Assembly (NCBI RefSeq): GCF_000684975.1
Contig: NZ_BAXZ01000015.1
Coordinates: 62,001 to 126,000, forward strand
Direction of reading: 5' to 3'
Origin: Paraburkholderia acidipaludis NBRC 101816
Lineage (GTDB): Bacteria > Pseudomonadota > Gammaproteobacteria > Burkholderiales > Burkholderiaceae
DNA length: 64,000 nucleotides
The position numbers and the translations under genes were made by a program. This document shows positions 16,434 through 28,407 of the stretch, piece by piece. The notes under the pieces are model-generated. The model saw only the letters and a list, made by a program, of their open reading frames with translations, made no database searches and was not told where the DNA came from. Position 1 is the first letter of the stretch; every line of letters begins with the position of its first letter.

Positions 16434-17621
16434 TCAGGCGCGTTTGACCGGCGCCTTCATATTGGCCGCGATTATAAGCCAGCACAACACGAGCCCAGAG
16501 CACGTGTAGAACACGGCGCTCGCCCCGTCGTGCTTGAGCAGCCAGCCGCCCACCACGCCGCCGAGCGCAAGCCCGATGGACTGCGTCGTGTTGTACACGC
16601 CCGTGGCCGCGCCCTTGCGCGCACCCGGCGCAAGCTTCGAGACGAGCGACGGCTGCGACGCTTCCAGAATATTGAACCCGAGGAAGTAGACGAACAGCAC
16701 GGCTGCCACAACCGTAATGGTATGCGTCAGCGAGCCGAGCAACAGCTGGCCGATCAGGATAAGCCCAATGGCCGAGAGCAGCACGGCCTTCATCTTGCCC
16801 CGCTTTTCGGCCGCAATGATGGCCGGAACCATCAGCACGAACGAGAGACCCATCACCGGCAGATAGATCTTCCAGTGCGAGGCCACCGGCAGCCCCGCGT
16901 CCACCAGCAGGCGCGGCACGACGAGAAAGAGCGCTGTCTGCGTGGCATGCAGCACGAGCACGCCGAAGTTCAGGCGCAGCAGCTCCACGTTGTGCAGCAC
17001 CTCGGCGAACGGCGCGCGCACGTGCACGGGCTTCGGCGCATTGGGCACCACCCACAGCACCACGCCCACCGCCAGGATCGAGAACACGCCGACGAGCGCG
17101 AAGAGCCCGCTCATGCCCACCCATTGATACACGATCGGCGCGCCCACGATCGCCACGGCGAACGACATGCCGATCGAGCCGCCCACCATCGCCATGGCCT
17201 TGGTGCGGTGCTCCTCGGCCGTGAGGTCGGCGATGAACGCGAGGACGGCGGAGGAAATCGCGCCCATGCCCTGGATCACCCGGCCGACGATGATCCACGT
17301 GATGTCGTGCGCGCCGGCCGCCACGAAGCTGCCGATGGCGAAGATCAAGAGGCCGGCGGCGATCACGGGCTTGCGGCCCATTTTGTCGGAGAGCCAGCCG
17401 TAGAAGATATAGAGGAGCGACTGCGTGACGCCGTATGCCCCGAGCGCGATGCCGACGAGCAGCACGTTCTCGCCGCCGGGGATCGTTTTCGCGTAGACCG
17501 AAAACACCGGCATGATCATGAAGAGGCCCAGCATGCGCAGCGCGAAGATCGAGGCGAGCGACAGGGTTGCACGCCGCTCGGGCGCGCTCATGCGGGTAGA
17601 GGTGGCAGACGGATTGGACAT
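16434..17621 (-). CDS. MFS transporter, YajR-like
   Basis: The product has 395 residues in 12 membrane segments. Motif A is clear in the loop after helix 2 (GWLSDKMGRKPVI), and the first helix reads ALRMLGLFMIMPVFSVYAK, as in YajR-type proton-coupled transporters of the inner membrane. The C-terminal ferredoxin-like YAM domain of E. coli YajR is absent: the protein ends right after helix 12 (LIIAANMKAPVKRA). It lies between ssb and uvrA and is divergent from uvrA. Substrate unknown; an efflux role is the usual guess. Confidence 0.85.
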   Translation of the reverse strand: MSNPSATSTRMSAPERRATLSLASIFALRMLGLFMIMPVFSVYAKTIPGGENVLLVGIALGAYGVTQSLLYIFYGWLSDKMGRKPVIAAGLLIFAIGSFVAAGAHDITWIIVGRVIQGMGAISSAVLAFIADLTAEEHRTKAMAMVGGSIGMSFAVAIVGAPIVYQWVGMSGLFALVGVFSILAVGVVLWVVPNAPKPVHVRAPFAEVLHNVELLRLNFGVLVLHATQTALFLVVPRLLVDAGLPVASHWKIYLPVMGLSFVLMVPAIIAAEKRGKMKAVLLSAIGLILIGQLLLGSLTHTITVVAAVLFVYFLGFNILEASQPSLVSKLAPGARKGAATGVYNTTQSIGLALGGVVGGWLLKHDGASAVFYTCSGLVLCWLIIAANMKAPVKRA

Positions 17622-17841
17622 CGGGGAACGTGTTCTGATTGGACCGCCGCTGCCCGTGCGTGCTGGTGCGGCGCCGCCGCATTGCGCAGCGCGCTCACGG
17701 CCGCGCGACGCTCCCGAAGCCTCCGCTCTCGCGCCTTCCGTTGTTGCTTCGAAGGCCCTCGAAGACCGTCAGCAAGCCGTAACGGCGGTCTGGAAAAGTC
17801 GTTATAGTAGCAGGTTTAGCCCCCCTTTCTCCCGCAGGTTC

Positions 17842-20745
<2,904 letters not shown>

Positions 20746-20884
20746 CACAACAACGGGGTCGCCCGGGGGAAACGCGCGCAAAAGCGCGCGCGGGCAGCAA
20801 GAACGAAGCAGTGGATCGACAGGGAGGCCGCGCGGCAGGGAAATCGCGCGCTTCCCGTGGGTCTGAAAACGGGTACACGGAATT

Positions 20885-21970
20885 ATGGTCAAGCGCAACG
20901 AAGCCACCGACGACAAGCCGGTGCGCGACCTCAGGCCGCGTCCGGTCAGGCTGACGAGCGACATGAGCCTGCCGAAGCTCTCGGCCGTCGAGATCGGCAG
21001 CTACGTCGCGGCCATCGTCGGCATGTGGGCGGTACTGCAACTGAACCTGCTCGGCGCACTGCTCGCGGGGGCGCTCGTGTTCCAGCTCGTCCATACGATC
21101 TCGCCGCTCATCGAGCGGCGCATGTCGAGCCACCGGGCGCGCTGGGCGGCGGTGGTGCTGCTCTCGATCGTGATCGTGGGCGTGCTCACGGGTCTCATCG
21201 TCGGCGTCATCGAGCACTTCGAGGACGACGTGCCGAGCGTGCAGAAGGTGATGGGCCAGATGATGGCCTTCGTCGACCAGGCGCGCGGCCGCATACCCGA
21301 GGCCGTGGCCGCCTATCTGCCCGTGGACGTCGACCAGATGAAGCTCAAGGCGTTCACGCTCATGCACGAGCATGCCAACCAGATCCAGCAGGGTGGCAAG
21401 AACGCGGCGCGCATCTTCGGGCGGATCGTGATCGGCATGATCATCGGGGCCATCATCGCCGTCGGCGCACAGAAGAACGCGCAGCGCCTGCCGCTCTCCA
21501 CCGCGTTCGTCACACGCGTCGCGCGCTTCTCCGACGCGTTTCGCCGCATCGTCTTCGCACAGGTGAAGATTTCGGCCATCAACACGGTGTTTACCGGCCT
21601 TTTCCTGCTGCTCGCGCTGCCCATCTTCCACGCGCCGCTGCCGCTCGCGAAGATGCTGGTCGTGGTGACCTTCGTGGTGGGTCTTTTGCCCGTGATCGGC
21701 AACCTGATCTCGAACACGCTGATCGTTGCCATCGCGTTGACCGTGAGCCTGCCCGCCGCCGTCACTGCGCTCGTGTTCCTGATCGTGATTCACAAGCTCG
21801 AGTACTTCCTGAACGCGCGCATCGTCGGCGGACAGATCGAGGCGCGCACGTGGGAGCTGCTCGTTGCGATGCTCGTGATGGAAGCCGCGTTCGGCATTCA
21901 AGGCGTGATCGCCGCGCCTATCTTCTACGCGTATATCAAGCGCGAACTGATTTACCTGCGCCTCGTTTGA
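20885..21970 (+). CDS. AI-2E family transporter (PerM-like permease)
   Basis: The product has 361 residues and about eight membrane helices in the family's pattern: two N-terminal pairs, a soluble segment (about 115-175), then a hydrophobic C-terminal block with LLPVIGNLISNT and GGQIEARTWELLVAMLVMEAAFGIQG. Members include TqsA (autoinducer-2 export), and Na+(Li+)/H+ antiport has been reported for others; the substrate here is unknown. It follows uvrA after 139 bp on the same strand and ends just before a strong bidirectional terminator. Confidence 0.82.
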   Translation: MVKRNEATDDKPVRDLRPRPVRLTSDMSLPKLSAVEIGSYVAAIVGMWAVLQLNLLGALLAGALVFQLVHTISPLIERRMSSHRARWAAVVLLSIVIVGVLTGLIVGVIEHFEDDVPSVQKVMGQMMAFVDQARGRIPEAVAAYLPVDVDQMKLKAFTLMHEHANQIQQGGKNAARIFGRIVIGMIIGAIIAVGAQKNAQRLPLSTAFVTRVARFSDAFRRIVFAQVKISAINTVFTGLFLLLALPIFHAPLPLAKMLVVVTFVVGLLPVIGNLISNTLIVAIALTVSLPAAVTALVFLIVIHKLEYFLNARIVGGQIEARTWELLVAMLVMEAAFGIQGVIAAPIFYAYIKRELIYLRLV

Positions 21971-21983
21971 AGGCGCACGCAAC

Positions 21984-22018
21984 AAAAAACCGGCTTCCTT
22001 GCGGATAGCCGGTTTTTT
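21984..22018. terminator. Bidirectional terminator between the AI-2E permease gene and purU
   Basis: AAAAAACCGGCT (21984-21995) and AGCCGGTTTTTT (22007-22018) form a 12-bp stem with A and T tracts on both sides. It serves the convergent genes ending at 21970 and 22055. Confidence 0.92.
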
Positions 22019-22054
22019 CACGCCGGTTTTTACGCCTGTACGCGCCGCGCAAGC

Positions 22055-22924
22055 CTAACGGAACACCACCGTCTTGTGGCCATTGAGCACGATGCGATGC
22101 TCCGTATGCCACTTCACCGCGCGCGCGAGCGTCACGCACTCCACGTCGCGGCCGATCGCCGTAAGCTGGTCCGGCGTCATGCTGTGATCCACGCGCTCCA
22201 CTTCCTGCTCGATGATCGGGCCTTCGTCCAGATGGCTCGTCACGTAGTGCGCCGTCGCGCCAATCAGCTTCACGCCGCGGTCGAATGCCTGGTAATACGG
22301 CTTCGCGCCCTTGAAGCTCGGCAGGAACGAATGATGGATGTTGATCGCGCGGCCTGCCAGTGCGTCACAGAGCTGCGGCGAGAGAATCTGCATGTAGCGC
22401 GCGAGCACCACGAGGTCGGCGCGCTCGTTCTCCACCACTTCCAGCACACGCGCTTCCTGCGCGGCCTTGCCTTCGTCCGTGGCGTTCAGCAGCGGGAAAT
22501 GATGGAACGGAACGTTGTAGCTCGCCGCGAGTTGATAGAAGTCCTTGTGATTCGAGATGATCGCCGGAATCTCGATCGGCAGCTGTCCCGTGCGGTAGCG
22601 GAACAGCAGATCGTTCAGACAGTGGCCGATCTTCGAAACCATGATGACGACGCGCGGCTTCACGTTCGCGTCGTGCAGTTCCCAGCGCATGCCGAACTCC
22701 TGCGCGAGCGGCGCGAAGGTTTCGCGCAGGCCGTCGAGGCCGGGATCGCCGCCCACCTGCTGGAAGTGGACGCGCATGAAGAACTCGCCCGTGTGGCTGT
22801 CGCCGAACTGCGCCGAGTCGAGAATGTTGCTGCCGCGCTCGAACAGGAAGCCCGAGACGGCGTGAACGATGCCGGGCCGGTCGGCGCACGACAGTTTCAG
22901 AATAAAGCTGTGATCGGTCGACAT
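22055..22924 (-). CDS. purU: Formyltetrahydrofolate deformylase
   Basis: The product has 289 residues. An N-terminal ACT domain (about 5-85, FILKLSCADRPGIVHAVSGF) precedes a formyltransferase-fold hydrolase domain with the catalytic set NIHHSFLPSFKGAKPY and the Asp in HYVTSHLDEGPIIEQ. It hydrolyses 10-formyl-THF to THF and formate, balancing one-carbon pools and supplying formate for PurT. The start MSTDHSF is chosen; an in-frame ATG 18 bp upstream (22942) is possible. It is the last gene of a minus-strand run apt-lysE-nudix-purU, 58 bp after the Nudix gene. Confidence 0.95.
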   Translation of the reverse strand: MSTDHSFILKLSCADRPGIVHAVSGFLFERGSNILDSAQFGDSHTGEFFMRVHFQQVGGDPGLDGLRETFAPLAQEFGMRWELHDANVKPRVVIMVSKIGHCLNDLLFRYRTGQLPIEIPAIISNHKDFYQLAASYNVPFHHFPLLNATDEGKAAQEARVLEVVENERADLVVLARYMQILSPQLCDALAGRAINIHHSFLPSFKGAKPYYQAFDRGVKLIGATAHYVTSHLDEGPIIEQEVERVDHSMTPDQLTAIGRDVECVTLARAVKWHTEHRIVLNGHKTVVFR

Positions 22925-22982
22925 GACCCTGGTAACTCCCATCAATTCTTCAGCAGGGCTGAGCGTAAAAAACCGAGCCCTT

Positions 22983-23852
22983 TCACAGCGTCGGCGGTTC
23001 GAAGATCGCGGCGATGCCCGCGCACGCGTCTTCGTCGATCCAGCGGCGGCGCAGCAGGCAGTCGAGCGTCGCGAGGCTCGCGTCCACGGTCATCGCGCCT
23101 TCCTCGATCCAGCGCGCCGCTTCGTCGATGCGCGCGAGACGGTGCTCGCCCACTTCGCCGTCCTGATTGTGCGGAACGAAATCCTCGGGCAGCGCGAGAT
23201 CGTAGATGAAGATCTGCTCGGCCTGGGTGCCTTCGGGCAAGGACTGCAGCACATGGGCCGTGCGGCCCGGGACGGCGCGCGAAGCGATCGCCGCTTCGAT
23301 GCCCGCCTCTTCCCAGCACTCCTTGACGATCGTGGCCTCGATCCCGAAGCCCCAACCTATGCCGCCCGCAACGACGTTATCGAGCATGCCCGGGTCGGTG
23401 GCCTTGGTCTCGCTGCGGCGCGCGATCCAGAGCTGCGGAGCGCTGGATGACGAAGACCCGGACGAAGACCCGGCGTATTCTACGACGCCGTTCAGGTGCA
23501 CCGCGTACGTCATCGTCCCGAAGAAGCGCGACGCGGCGCGTTCGATGTACGCGAGCGGCGGCGCTTCGAAGGCATTGCGGATCGCGTAGGTCTCGTCGCG
23601 CCAGCCCGGAATGCGGCCTTCGGCGGCCAGCGCGCCGATCACGGCGCCGAGCGCCGCGCTGCGCGCAGTCGGGTTGTCGAATTTCGCCGACAAGGCCACG
23701 CCCGCGCCGTCGATTTCGAAGACGTCGGGCCAGCGGGCCAGCAACCGGGCGTCGGCCTGGCGGATCCAGCCGACGCGTTCGGCGCCGATCCAGAACGGCA
23801 GATGAACGCTCACGTCGAAGCGGCGCGCGGCGGTGATGCAGGGCAAAGTCAT
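22983..23852 (-). CDS. Nudix hydrolase with DUF4743 N-terminal domain
   Basis: The product has 289 residues. The N-terminal DUF4743-type region covers about 1-120 and the Nudix fold follows. The Nudix box reads GGIGWGFGIEATIVKECWEEAGI: the KE-x-x-EE metal-binding core is intact, but the first Glu of the standard box aligns with Phe, as I recall for the yeast YJR142w/plant NUDX20-type group. That group has been reported to remove damaged thiamine diphosphate analogues; transfer of that role is inference. A low-complexity Ser/Gly insert (AGSSSGSSSSSAP, about residues 127-139) interrupts a beta strand. The LysE gene ends 6 bp upstream, so the two are co-transcribed. Confidence 0.85.
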   Translation of the reverse strand: MTLPCITAARRFDVSVHLPFWIGAERVGWIRQADARLLARWPDVFEIDGAGVALSAKFDNPTARSAALGAVIGALAAEGRIPGWRDETYAIRNAFEAPPLAYIERAASRFFGTMTYAVHLNGVVEYAGSSSGSSSSSAPQLWIARRSETKATDPGMLDNVVAGGIGWGFGIEATIVKECWEEAGIEAAIASRAVPGRTAHVLQSLPEGTQAEQIFIYDLALPEDFVPHNQDGEVGEHRLARIDEAARWIEEGAMTVDASLATLDCLLRRRWIDEDACAGIAAIFEPPTL

Positions 23853-23858
23853 GGCGTA

Positions 23859-24473
23859 TCAGTCGCGCAGCGCGACGCGGATGCCGATGGCGATGAACGT
23901 GATGCCCGCGAGGCGGTCGAGCCACACGCCCGCGCGCGGCCGGCGCTTGAGCCAGCCGCCGATGGTGCCGGCGCACAGCCCGAAGATCGAAAACACCACG
24001 ACCGTCTGCAGCATGAACAGCAGGCCCAGTTCGAGCATCTGCAGCGTCACGGCCTGCGCGCCGTGCGGATCGACGAACTGCGGCAGGAACACGACGAAAA
24101 AGAGCGTGACCTTCGGGTTCATCATGTTGCCGAGCACGCTCTGGCGAAAGACTGTAGAGAGCGGCTGACGCGGACGGTCGCCGGCCGTGGCGAGACCCTG
24201 GCTGCGCAGCGCCTTCACCCCGATCCAGATCAGGTACGCGGCGCCCGCGAGCTTGAGGATCTGGAACGCCACCGGGGACGAGCGCAGCACGGCGGCAATG
24301 CCGAGTGCGGCGAGCGTCGTGTGGAACGTGATGCCTGCGGCAAAGCCGAGCGCGGCGACGAGACCGGCGGCGCGGCCCTGCGAGATGCCGCGCGCGAGCA
24401 CCTGGAGGTTGTCCGGGCCGGGCGCGAAGGTGATGGCGATCGAGGTCGCGAGAAAGAGCAGGAAATTGGGCAT
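23859..24473 (-). CDS. LysE/RhtB-family amino acid exporter
   Basis: The product has 204 residues and six membrane segments. The family's N-terminal motif is plain: LFLATSIAITFAPGPDNLQVLARGISQGRAAGLVAALGFAAGI (GPDN in the first loop). NPKVTLFFVVFLPQFVDP in the fourth segment is also typical. It exports amino acids or related small molecules from the cytoplasm. It lies 17 bp downstream of apt and 6 bp upstream of the Nudix gene, so it is in the same transcription unit. Substrate unknown. Confidence 0.88.
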   Translation of the reverse strand: MPNFLLFLATSIAITFAPGPDNLQVLARGISQGRAAGLVAALGFAAGITFHTTLAALGIAAVLRSSPVAFQILKLAGAAYLIWIGVKALRSQGLATAGDRPRQPLSTVFRQSVLGNMMNPKVTLFFVVFLPQFVDPHGAQAVTLQMLELGLLFMLQTVVVFSIFGLCAGTIGGWLKRRPRAGVWLDRLAGITFIAIGIRVALRD

Positions 24474-24490
24474 GGGATCAGTTTCCGCTA

Positions 24491-25057
24491 TCAGTGGCCG
24501 CCAAAGGAGGTCACGGTATAGAGCGAAAGGCCCGAATCGGCGAGCAGCTTCGAGCCGCCCAGATCCGGCAGGTCGATGATCGCCGCGCCTTCCACGACGG
24601 TGGCGCCGAGCCGCTCCAGCAGCAGCTTGCCCGCCAGCATCGTGCCGCCGGTGGCGATCAGGTCGTCCACGATCACCACGCGGTCGCCCTTGCCGCAGGC
24701 GTCCTCGTGGATCTCGACGGTCGCGGTGCCGTATTCGAGCGTGTAGGTCTCGGAAACCGTCTTGTACGGCAGCTTGCCGATCTTGCGGATCGGCACGAAG
24801 CCCACGCCCAGCTCATACGCGACGATCGGCCCGATGATGAAGCCGCGCGCGTCGAGGCCCGCGATGTAGTCGAGCTTCGCGTCCACGTAGCGCTCCACGA
24901 AGAGATCGATCAGGACCCGCAGGCCCTTCGCGTCGCCGATGAGCGGCGTGATATCGCGAAACTGCACTCCCGGCTGAGGCCAGTCGGGCACCGTGCGGAT
25001 CAGGTTCTTCACGAACTGCGCGGTTTCGGCGGGCGCGTTCGCAGGTGCGTTGGACAT
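24491..25057 (-). CDS. apt: Adenine phosphoribosyltransferase
   Basis: The product has 188 residues. The PRPP-binding loop VVIVDDLIATGGTMLAG and the N-terminal IRTVPDWPQPGVQFRDITPLI are diagnostic of Apt, with the Arg/Lys-rich flexible loop IRKIGKLPYKTVSETYTLEYG covering the active site. It converts adenine and PRPP to AMP in purine salvage. It is the first gene of the minus-strand run leading to purU, which makes a purine/one-carbon theme plausible. An 88-bp gap separates it from the Kef-type gene upstream. Confidence 0.97.
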   Translation of the reverse strand: MSNAPANAPAETAQFVKNLIRTVPDWPQPGVQFRDITPLIGDAKGLRVLIDLFVERYVDAKLDYIAGLDARGFIIGPIVAYELGVGFVPIRKIGKLPYKTVSETYTLEYGTATVEIHEDACGKGDRVVIVDDLIATGGTMLAGKLLLERLGATVVEGAAIIDLPDLGGSKLLADSGLSLYTVTSFGGH

Positions 25058-25145
25058 GATTTCTCCGGGTAGTCGCAGGAATGATCAGGTATGAAAAACA
25101 GGCGATACGGTTTTGGGGCAGGATGACTCCGGCCGCCGGCCGCGC

Positions 25146-27158
25146 TCAGGCCGCCGATGCGCCAGCGCCCGCACCGCCCCTGCGATGCAGCGAGAGCCGC
25201 TCCTCGGCCTCGGCCAGCTGCTCGGGCAGGCCGCGCAGCACGACGATGTCGTTTTCGCGCAGCTTCGTCGACGGATCGGGCTCGACGCCGCGAATCCCGT
25301 GCCGGCGGATCGCCGTCACCTCGACGCCGATCTCGGCAAGCCCCAGCTCGGCGAGCGTGCGGCCCACGGCGTCGGCGCGTTCGTCGACCGGTACGGATTG
25401 TAGCCGCACCTGCTCGTGACCGTCCTCGCCCACATCGTCCGTGCCGTGGAAGTAGCCGCGCAGGAGGCTGTAGCGCTCGTCGCGCAGTTCCTCCACGCGG
25501 CGCACCACGCGCCGCATCGGCACGCCCATCAGCACCAGCATGTGGGAGGCGAGCATCAGGCTGCCCTCCACGATCTCCGGAATCACCTCGGTCGCGCCGG
25601 CGGCCAGCAGGCGTTCGAGATCGGCGTCGTCGACGGTGCGCACGATCACGGGCAGCGTCGGCTCCAGCTCGTGGATGTGATGCAGCACGCGAAACGCCGA
25701 TGGCGTGTTCGCGTAGGTGATCGCCACGGCCGCCGCGCGGTGAATGCCGGCGGCGACGAGCGACTCGCGCCGCGCCGCGTCGCCGAACACCACCGACTCG
25801 CCCGCCGCCGCCGCCGCCGCCACGCGGTCCGGGTCGAGGTCGAGCGCGACGTACGACAGCCCTTCGTATTCGAGCATGCGCGCGAGGTTCTGCCCGGCGC
25901 GGCCGTAGCCGCATACGATCACGTGGCCGCTCTGCTTGAGGCTCTGCGTCGCGATGCGCGTCATCATCAGCGACTGCTGCATCCATTCGGTCGAGGACAG
26001 GCGCAGCACGATGCGGTCGGCGTTCTGGATCAGGAACGGCGCGGCGAGCATCGAAAGCAGCATCGCGGCGAGAATGGCCTGCAGCAGCGTGGGATCGACG
26101 AGATGCTTGTCGAGGATGAGGTTCAGCAGCACGAAGCCGAATTCGCCCGCCTGCGCGAGCCCGAGGCCCGTGCGCATCGCCACGCCCGGCGAGGCCCCGA
26201 AGAGCCGCGTGAGCGCCGTGATCATGACGGCCTTGAGGACCACCGGGCCGATCAGGAAGGCCAGCACCATCAACGGGTGCTGCCAGATCACGTGCGGATT
26301 GAGCAGCATGCCGGTCGTCACGAAGAAGAGCCCGAGCAGCACGTCGCGAAACGGCTTGATGTCCTCTTCCACCTGATGCTTGTAGGGCGTTTCCGCGATC
26401 AGCATGCCGGCAATGAACGCGCCGAGCGCGAGCGAGAGGCCGAATTTGTCGGTGATGAACGCGGCGCCGAGCGTGACGAGCAGCACATTCAGCACGAACA
26501 GCTCCTGCGAACGGCGGCGCGCCACGACGTTGAACCAGCGCGTCATGAACTTCTGCCCGACGATGAGCAGGAGGCCGAGCGCGAACACGATCTTGAGCGC
26601 GGCGAGCCCGAGCGACTCCACGAGCGACTTCGAATCGCCGCCGAACGCCGCGATCACGATGAGGAGCGGCACCACGGCCAGATCCTGGAACAGCAGCACG
26701 CCGAGAATGTTGCGGCCGTGCTCCGACTCGATCTCGAGCCGCTCCGCGAGCATCTTGCTGACGATGGCCGTGGACGACATGGCGAGCGCGCCGCCCAGCG
26801 CCACGCAGGCCTGCCAGGTGATATGTACCCAGTGTTCGAGCCCAAGCCCCACCAGCAGCGCGACGGCGATGGTTCCCAGCACCTGCGAGAGCCCGAGGCC
26901 GAACACCGCGCGGCGCATCGCCCGCAGCTTCGAGAGCGAAAACTCCAGCCCGATCGAGAACATCAGGAACACCACGCCGAATTCGGCGAGATTCTGCGCG
27001 CCGTGGGTGTCCGGCACGATGCCGAGGGCGCGCGGCCCGACGAGGATGCCCACGCTCAGATAGCCGAGCATCGGCGGCAGGTTCAGATAACGGAACAGCA
27101 CGACGCCGACCACCGAGGCGAGCAGCAGGAACAACGTCATTTCCAGCGGGGAGATCAT
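25146..27158 (-). CDS. Monovalent cation:proton antiporter, CPA2 (KefB/YbaL) family with RCK domain
   Basis: The product has 670 residues. About 12 membrane segments make up the Na+/H+ exchanger domain (residues 1-390; PPMLGYLSVGILVGP, MFSIGLEFSLSKL). An RCK/TrkA-N domain starts near residue 411 (HVIVCGYGRAGQNLARML, a GxGxxG NAD-binding turn), followed by TrkA-C near the end (VGRTLAELGLAEIGVEVTAIRR). Probably K+ or Na+ efflux coupled to proton entry, gated by nucleotides. The ATG at 27158 is chosen; the frame stays open upstream to 27257 but that stretch is Arg/Thr-rich and not family-like. Divergent from kdsD. Confidence 0.88.
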   Translation of the reverse strand: MISPLEMTLFLLLASVVGVVLFRYLNLPPMLGYLSVGILVGPRALGIVPDTHGAQNLAEFGVVFLMFSIGLEFSLSKLRAMRRAVFGLGLSQVLGTIAVALLVGLGLEHWVHITWQACVALGGALAMSSTAIVSKMLAERLEIESEHGRNILGVLLFQDLAVVPLLIVIAAFGGDSKSLVESLGLAALKIVFALGLLLIVGQKFMTRWFNVVARRRSQELFVLNVLLVTLGAAFITDKFGLSLALGAFIAGMLIAETPYKHQVEEDIKPFRDVLLGLFFVTTGMLLNPHVIWQHPLMVLAFLIGPVVLKAVMITALTRLFGASPGVAMRTGLGLAQAGEFGFVLLNLILDKHLVDPTLLQAILAAMLLSMLAAPFLIQNADRIVLRLSSTEWMQQSLMMTRIATQSLKQSGHVIVCGYGRAGQNLARMLEYEGLSYVALDLDPDRVAAAAAAGESVVFGDAARRESLVAAGIHRAAAVAITYANTPSAFRVLHHIHELEPTLPVIVRTVDDADLERLLAAGATEVIPEIVEGSLMLASHMLVLMGVPMRRVVRRVEELRDERYSLLRGYFHGTDDVGEDGHEQVRLQSVPVDERADAVGRTLAELGLAEIGVEVTAIRRHGIRGVEPDPSTKLRENDIVVLRGLPEQLAEAEERLSLHRRGGAGAGASAA

Positions 27159-27408
27159 CGTGTGAAGCGTCCTCGTGCGTGGCGTGTGCAGCGTGTTCGT
27201 CCGGCGAAACCGGCAGGTACGTCGTGCCCGCGCCGGGTCGGTCCATGATCGGCGCAAAGCGGGGCGAATGGGTAGTGCTGCGAGGGAGCACCGTAAGGTG
27301 GGCGCGGTTGGCGCGGCAGTCGCGCGAGGCGCCCGGCGGCAGGGCCGCCCGGGGCTTGCAGGCTGGGCGTACCAGCGTGGGCGTACCGGCGCGGCGGGCA
27401 GACGCCTT

Positions 27409-27417
27409 TGCTATACT
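27409..27417 (+). promoter_or_regulatory. Extended -10 promoter of kdsD, possibly giving a leaderless mRNA
   Basis: TG-C-TATACT (27409-27417) is an extended -10 box. Six bases separate it from the kdsD ATG at 27424, so transcription would begin at or next to the start codon. No Shine-Dalgarno sequence is present in the gap and no good -35 is seen. Confidence 0.5.
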
Positions 27418-27423
27418 CCGCGA

Positions 27424-28407
27424 ATGATAGCGAAAATCAATGGCGACCGGGCGCTGAAGCTCGCTCGCGACGTGCTCGACATCGAAGCTGACGCCGTGCG
27501 CGGGCTTCGCGACCGGCTCGACGACAGCTTCGTCAGCGCGCTCGATCTCATTCTTGGCTGCCGTGGCCGCGTGGTCGTTTCCGGCATCGGCAAATCGGGC
27601 CACATTGCCCGCAAGCTGGCCGCCACGCTGGCCTCCACGGGCACCCCGGCCTTCTTCGTTCACCCCGCCGAAGCCAGTCACGGCGACCTCGGCATGGTCA
27701 CGGCCGAAGACGTCTTCGTGGCCCTTTCGAACTCCGGCGAGTCGGAAGAGCTGGTTGCGATCCTGCCGCTCGTGAAGCGTATCGGCGCGAAGCTCGTCGC
27801 CATGACGGGACGCCCGGGCTCCACGCTCGCGCAGCTCTCAGACGTGCACCTGTACGCGGGCGTGGAAAAGGAAGCCTGTTCGCTGAACCTCGCGCCCACC
27901 GCCAGCACGACGGCGGCGCTGGCGCTGGGCGATGCGCTCGCGGTCGCCGTGCTCGACGCGCGCGGCTTCGGCGCCGACGACTTCGCGCGCTCGCATCCGG
28001 GCGGCGCGCTCGGCCGGCGCCTGCTCACCTACGTGCGCGACGTGATGCGCACGGGCGAGCAGATGCCGACCGTGCCCGAAAGCGCCACGGTGCGCGACGC
28101 CCTGTTCCAGCTCACGGCCAAGCGCATGGGCATGACGGCGATCGTCGACGAAGACCAGCGGGTAACGGGCATCTTCACCGACGGCGACCTGCGCCGCGTG
28201 CTCGAGCGCGTGGGCGACTTCCGCGATCTGCCGATCACCTCGGTCATGACGCGCGGCCCGCGCACGATCGGCCCCGACCATCTGGCGGTCGAAGCCGTGG
28301 AACTGATGGAGCGCCACCGCATCAATCAATTGCTGGTGGCCGACGCGGCCGGCAAGCTGATCGGCGCGCTCAACATGCACGACCTGTTCTCCAAGAAGGT
28401 GATCTGA
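27424..28407 (+). CDS. kdsD: Arabinose-5-phosphate isomerase
   Basis: The product has 327 residues. An N-terminal SIS domain (GCRGRVVVSGIGKSGHIARKLAATLASTGTPAFFVHPAEASHGDLG) is followed by two CBS domains (VRDVMRTGEQMPTV; ITSVMTRGPRTIGPD). The family histidine is in RSHPGGALGRRLL. It converts ribulose 5-phosphate to arabinose 5-phosphate, the first committed step to Kdo for lipopolysaccharide. It is the first gene of the conserved kdsD-kdsC-lptC-lptA-lptB-rpoN cluster; its TGA shares one base with the kdsC ATG. Confidence 0.96.
   Translation: MIAKINGDRALKLARDVLDIEADAVRGLRDRLDDSFVSALDLILGCRGRVVVSGIGKSGHIARKLAATLASTGTPAFFVHPAEASHGDLGMVTAEDVFVALSNSGESEELVAILPLVKRIGAKLVAMTGRPGSTLAQLSDVHLYAGVEKEACSLNLAPTASTTAALALGDALAVAVLDARGFGADDFARSHPGGALGRRLLTYVRDVMRTGEQMPTVPESATVRDALFQLTAKRMGMTAIVDEDQRVTGIFTDGDLRRVLERVGDFRDLPITSVMTRGPRTIGPDHLAVEAVELMERHRINQLLVADAAGKLIGALNMHDLFSKKVI

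Noticed and set aside
17622..17841. Possible LexA (SOS) box before uvrA
   Set aside because: No CTGT-N8-ACAG match; CTGG and CAGG near 17790-17814 are too far apart.
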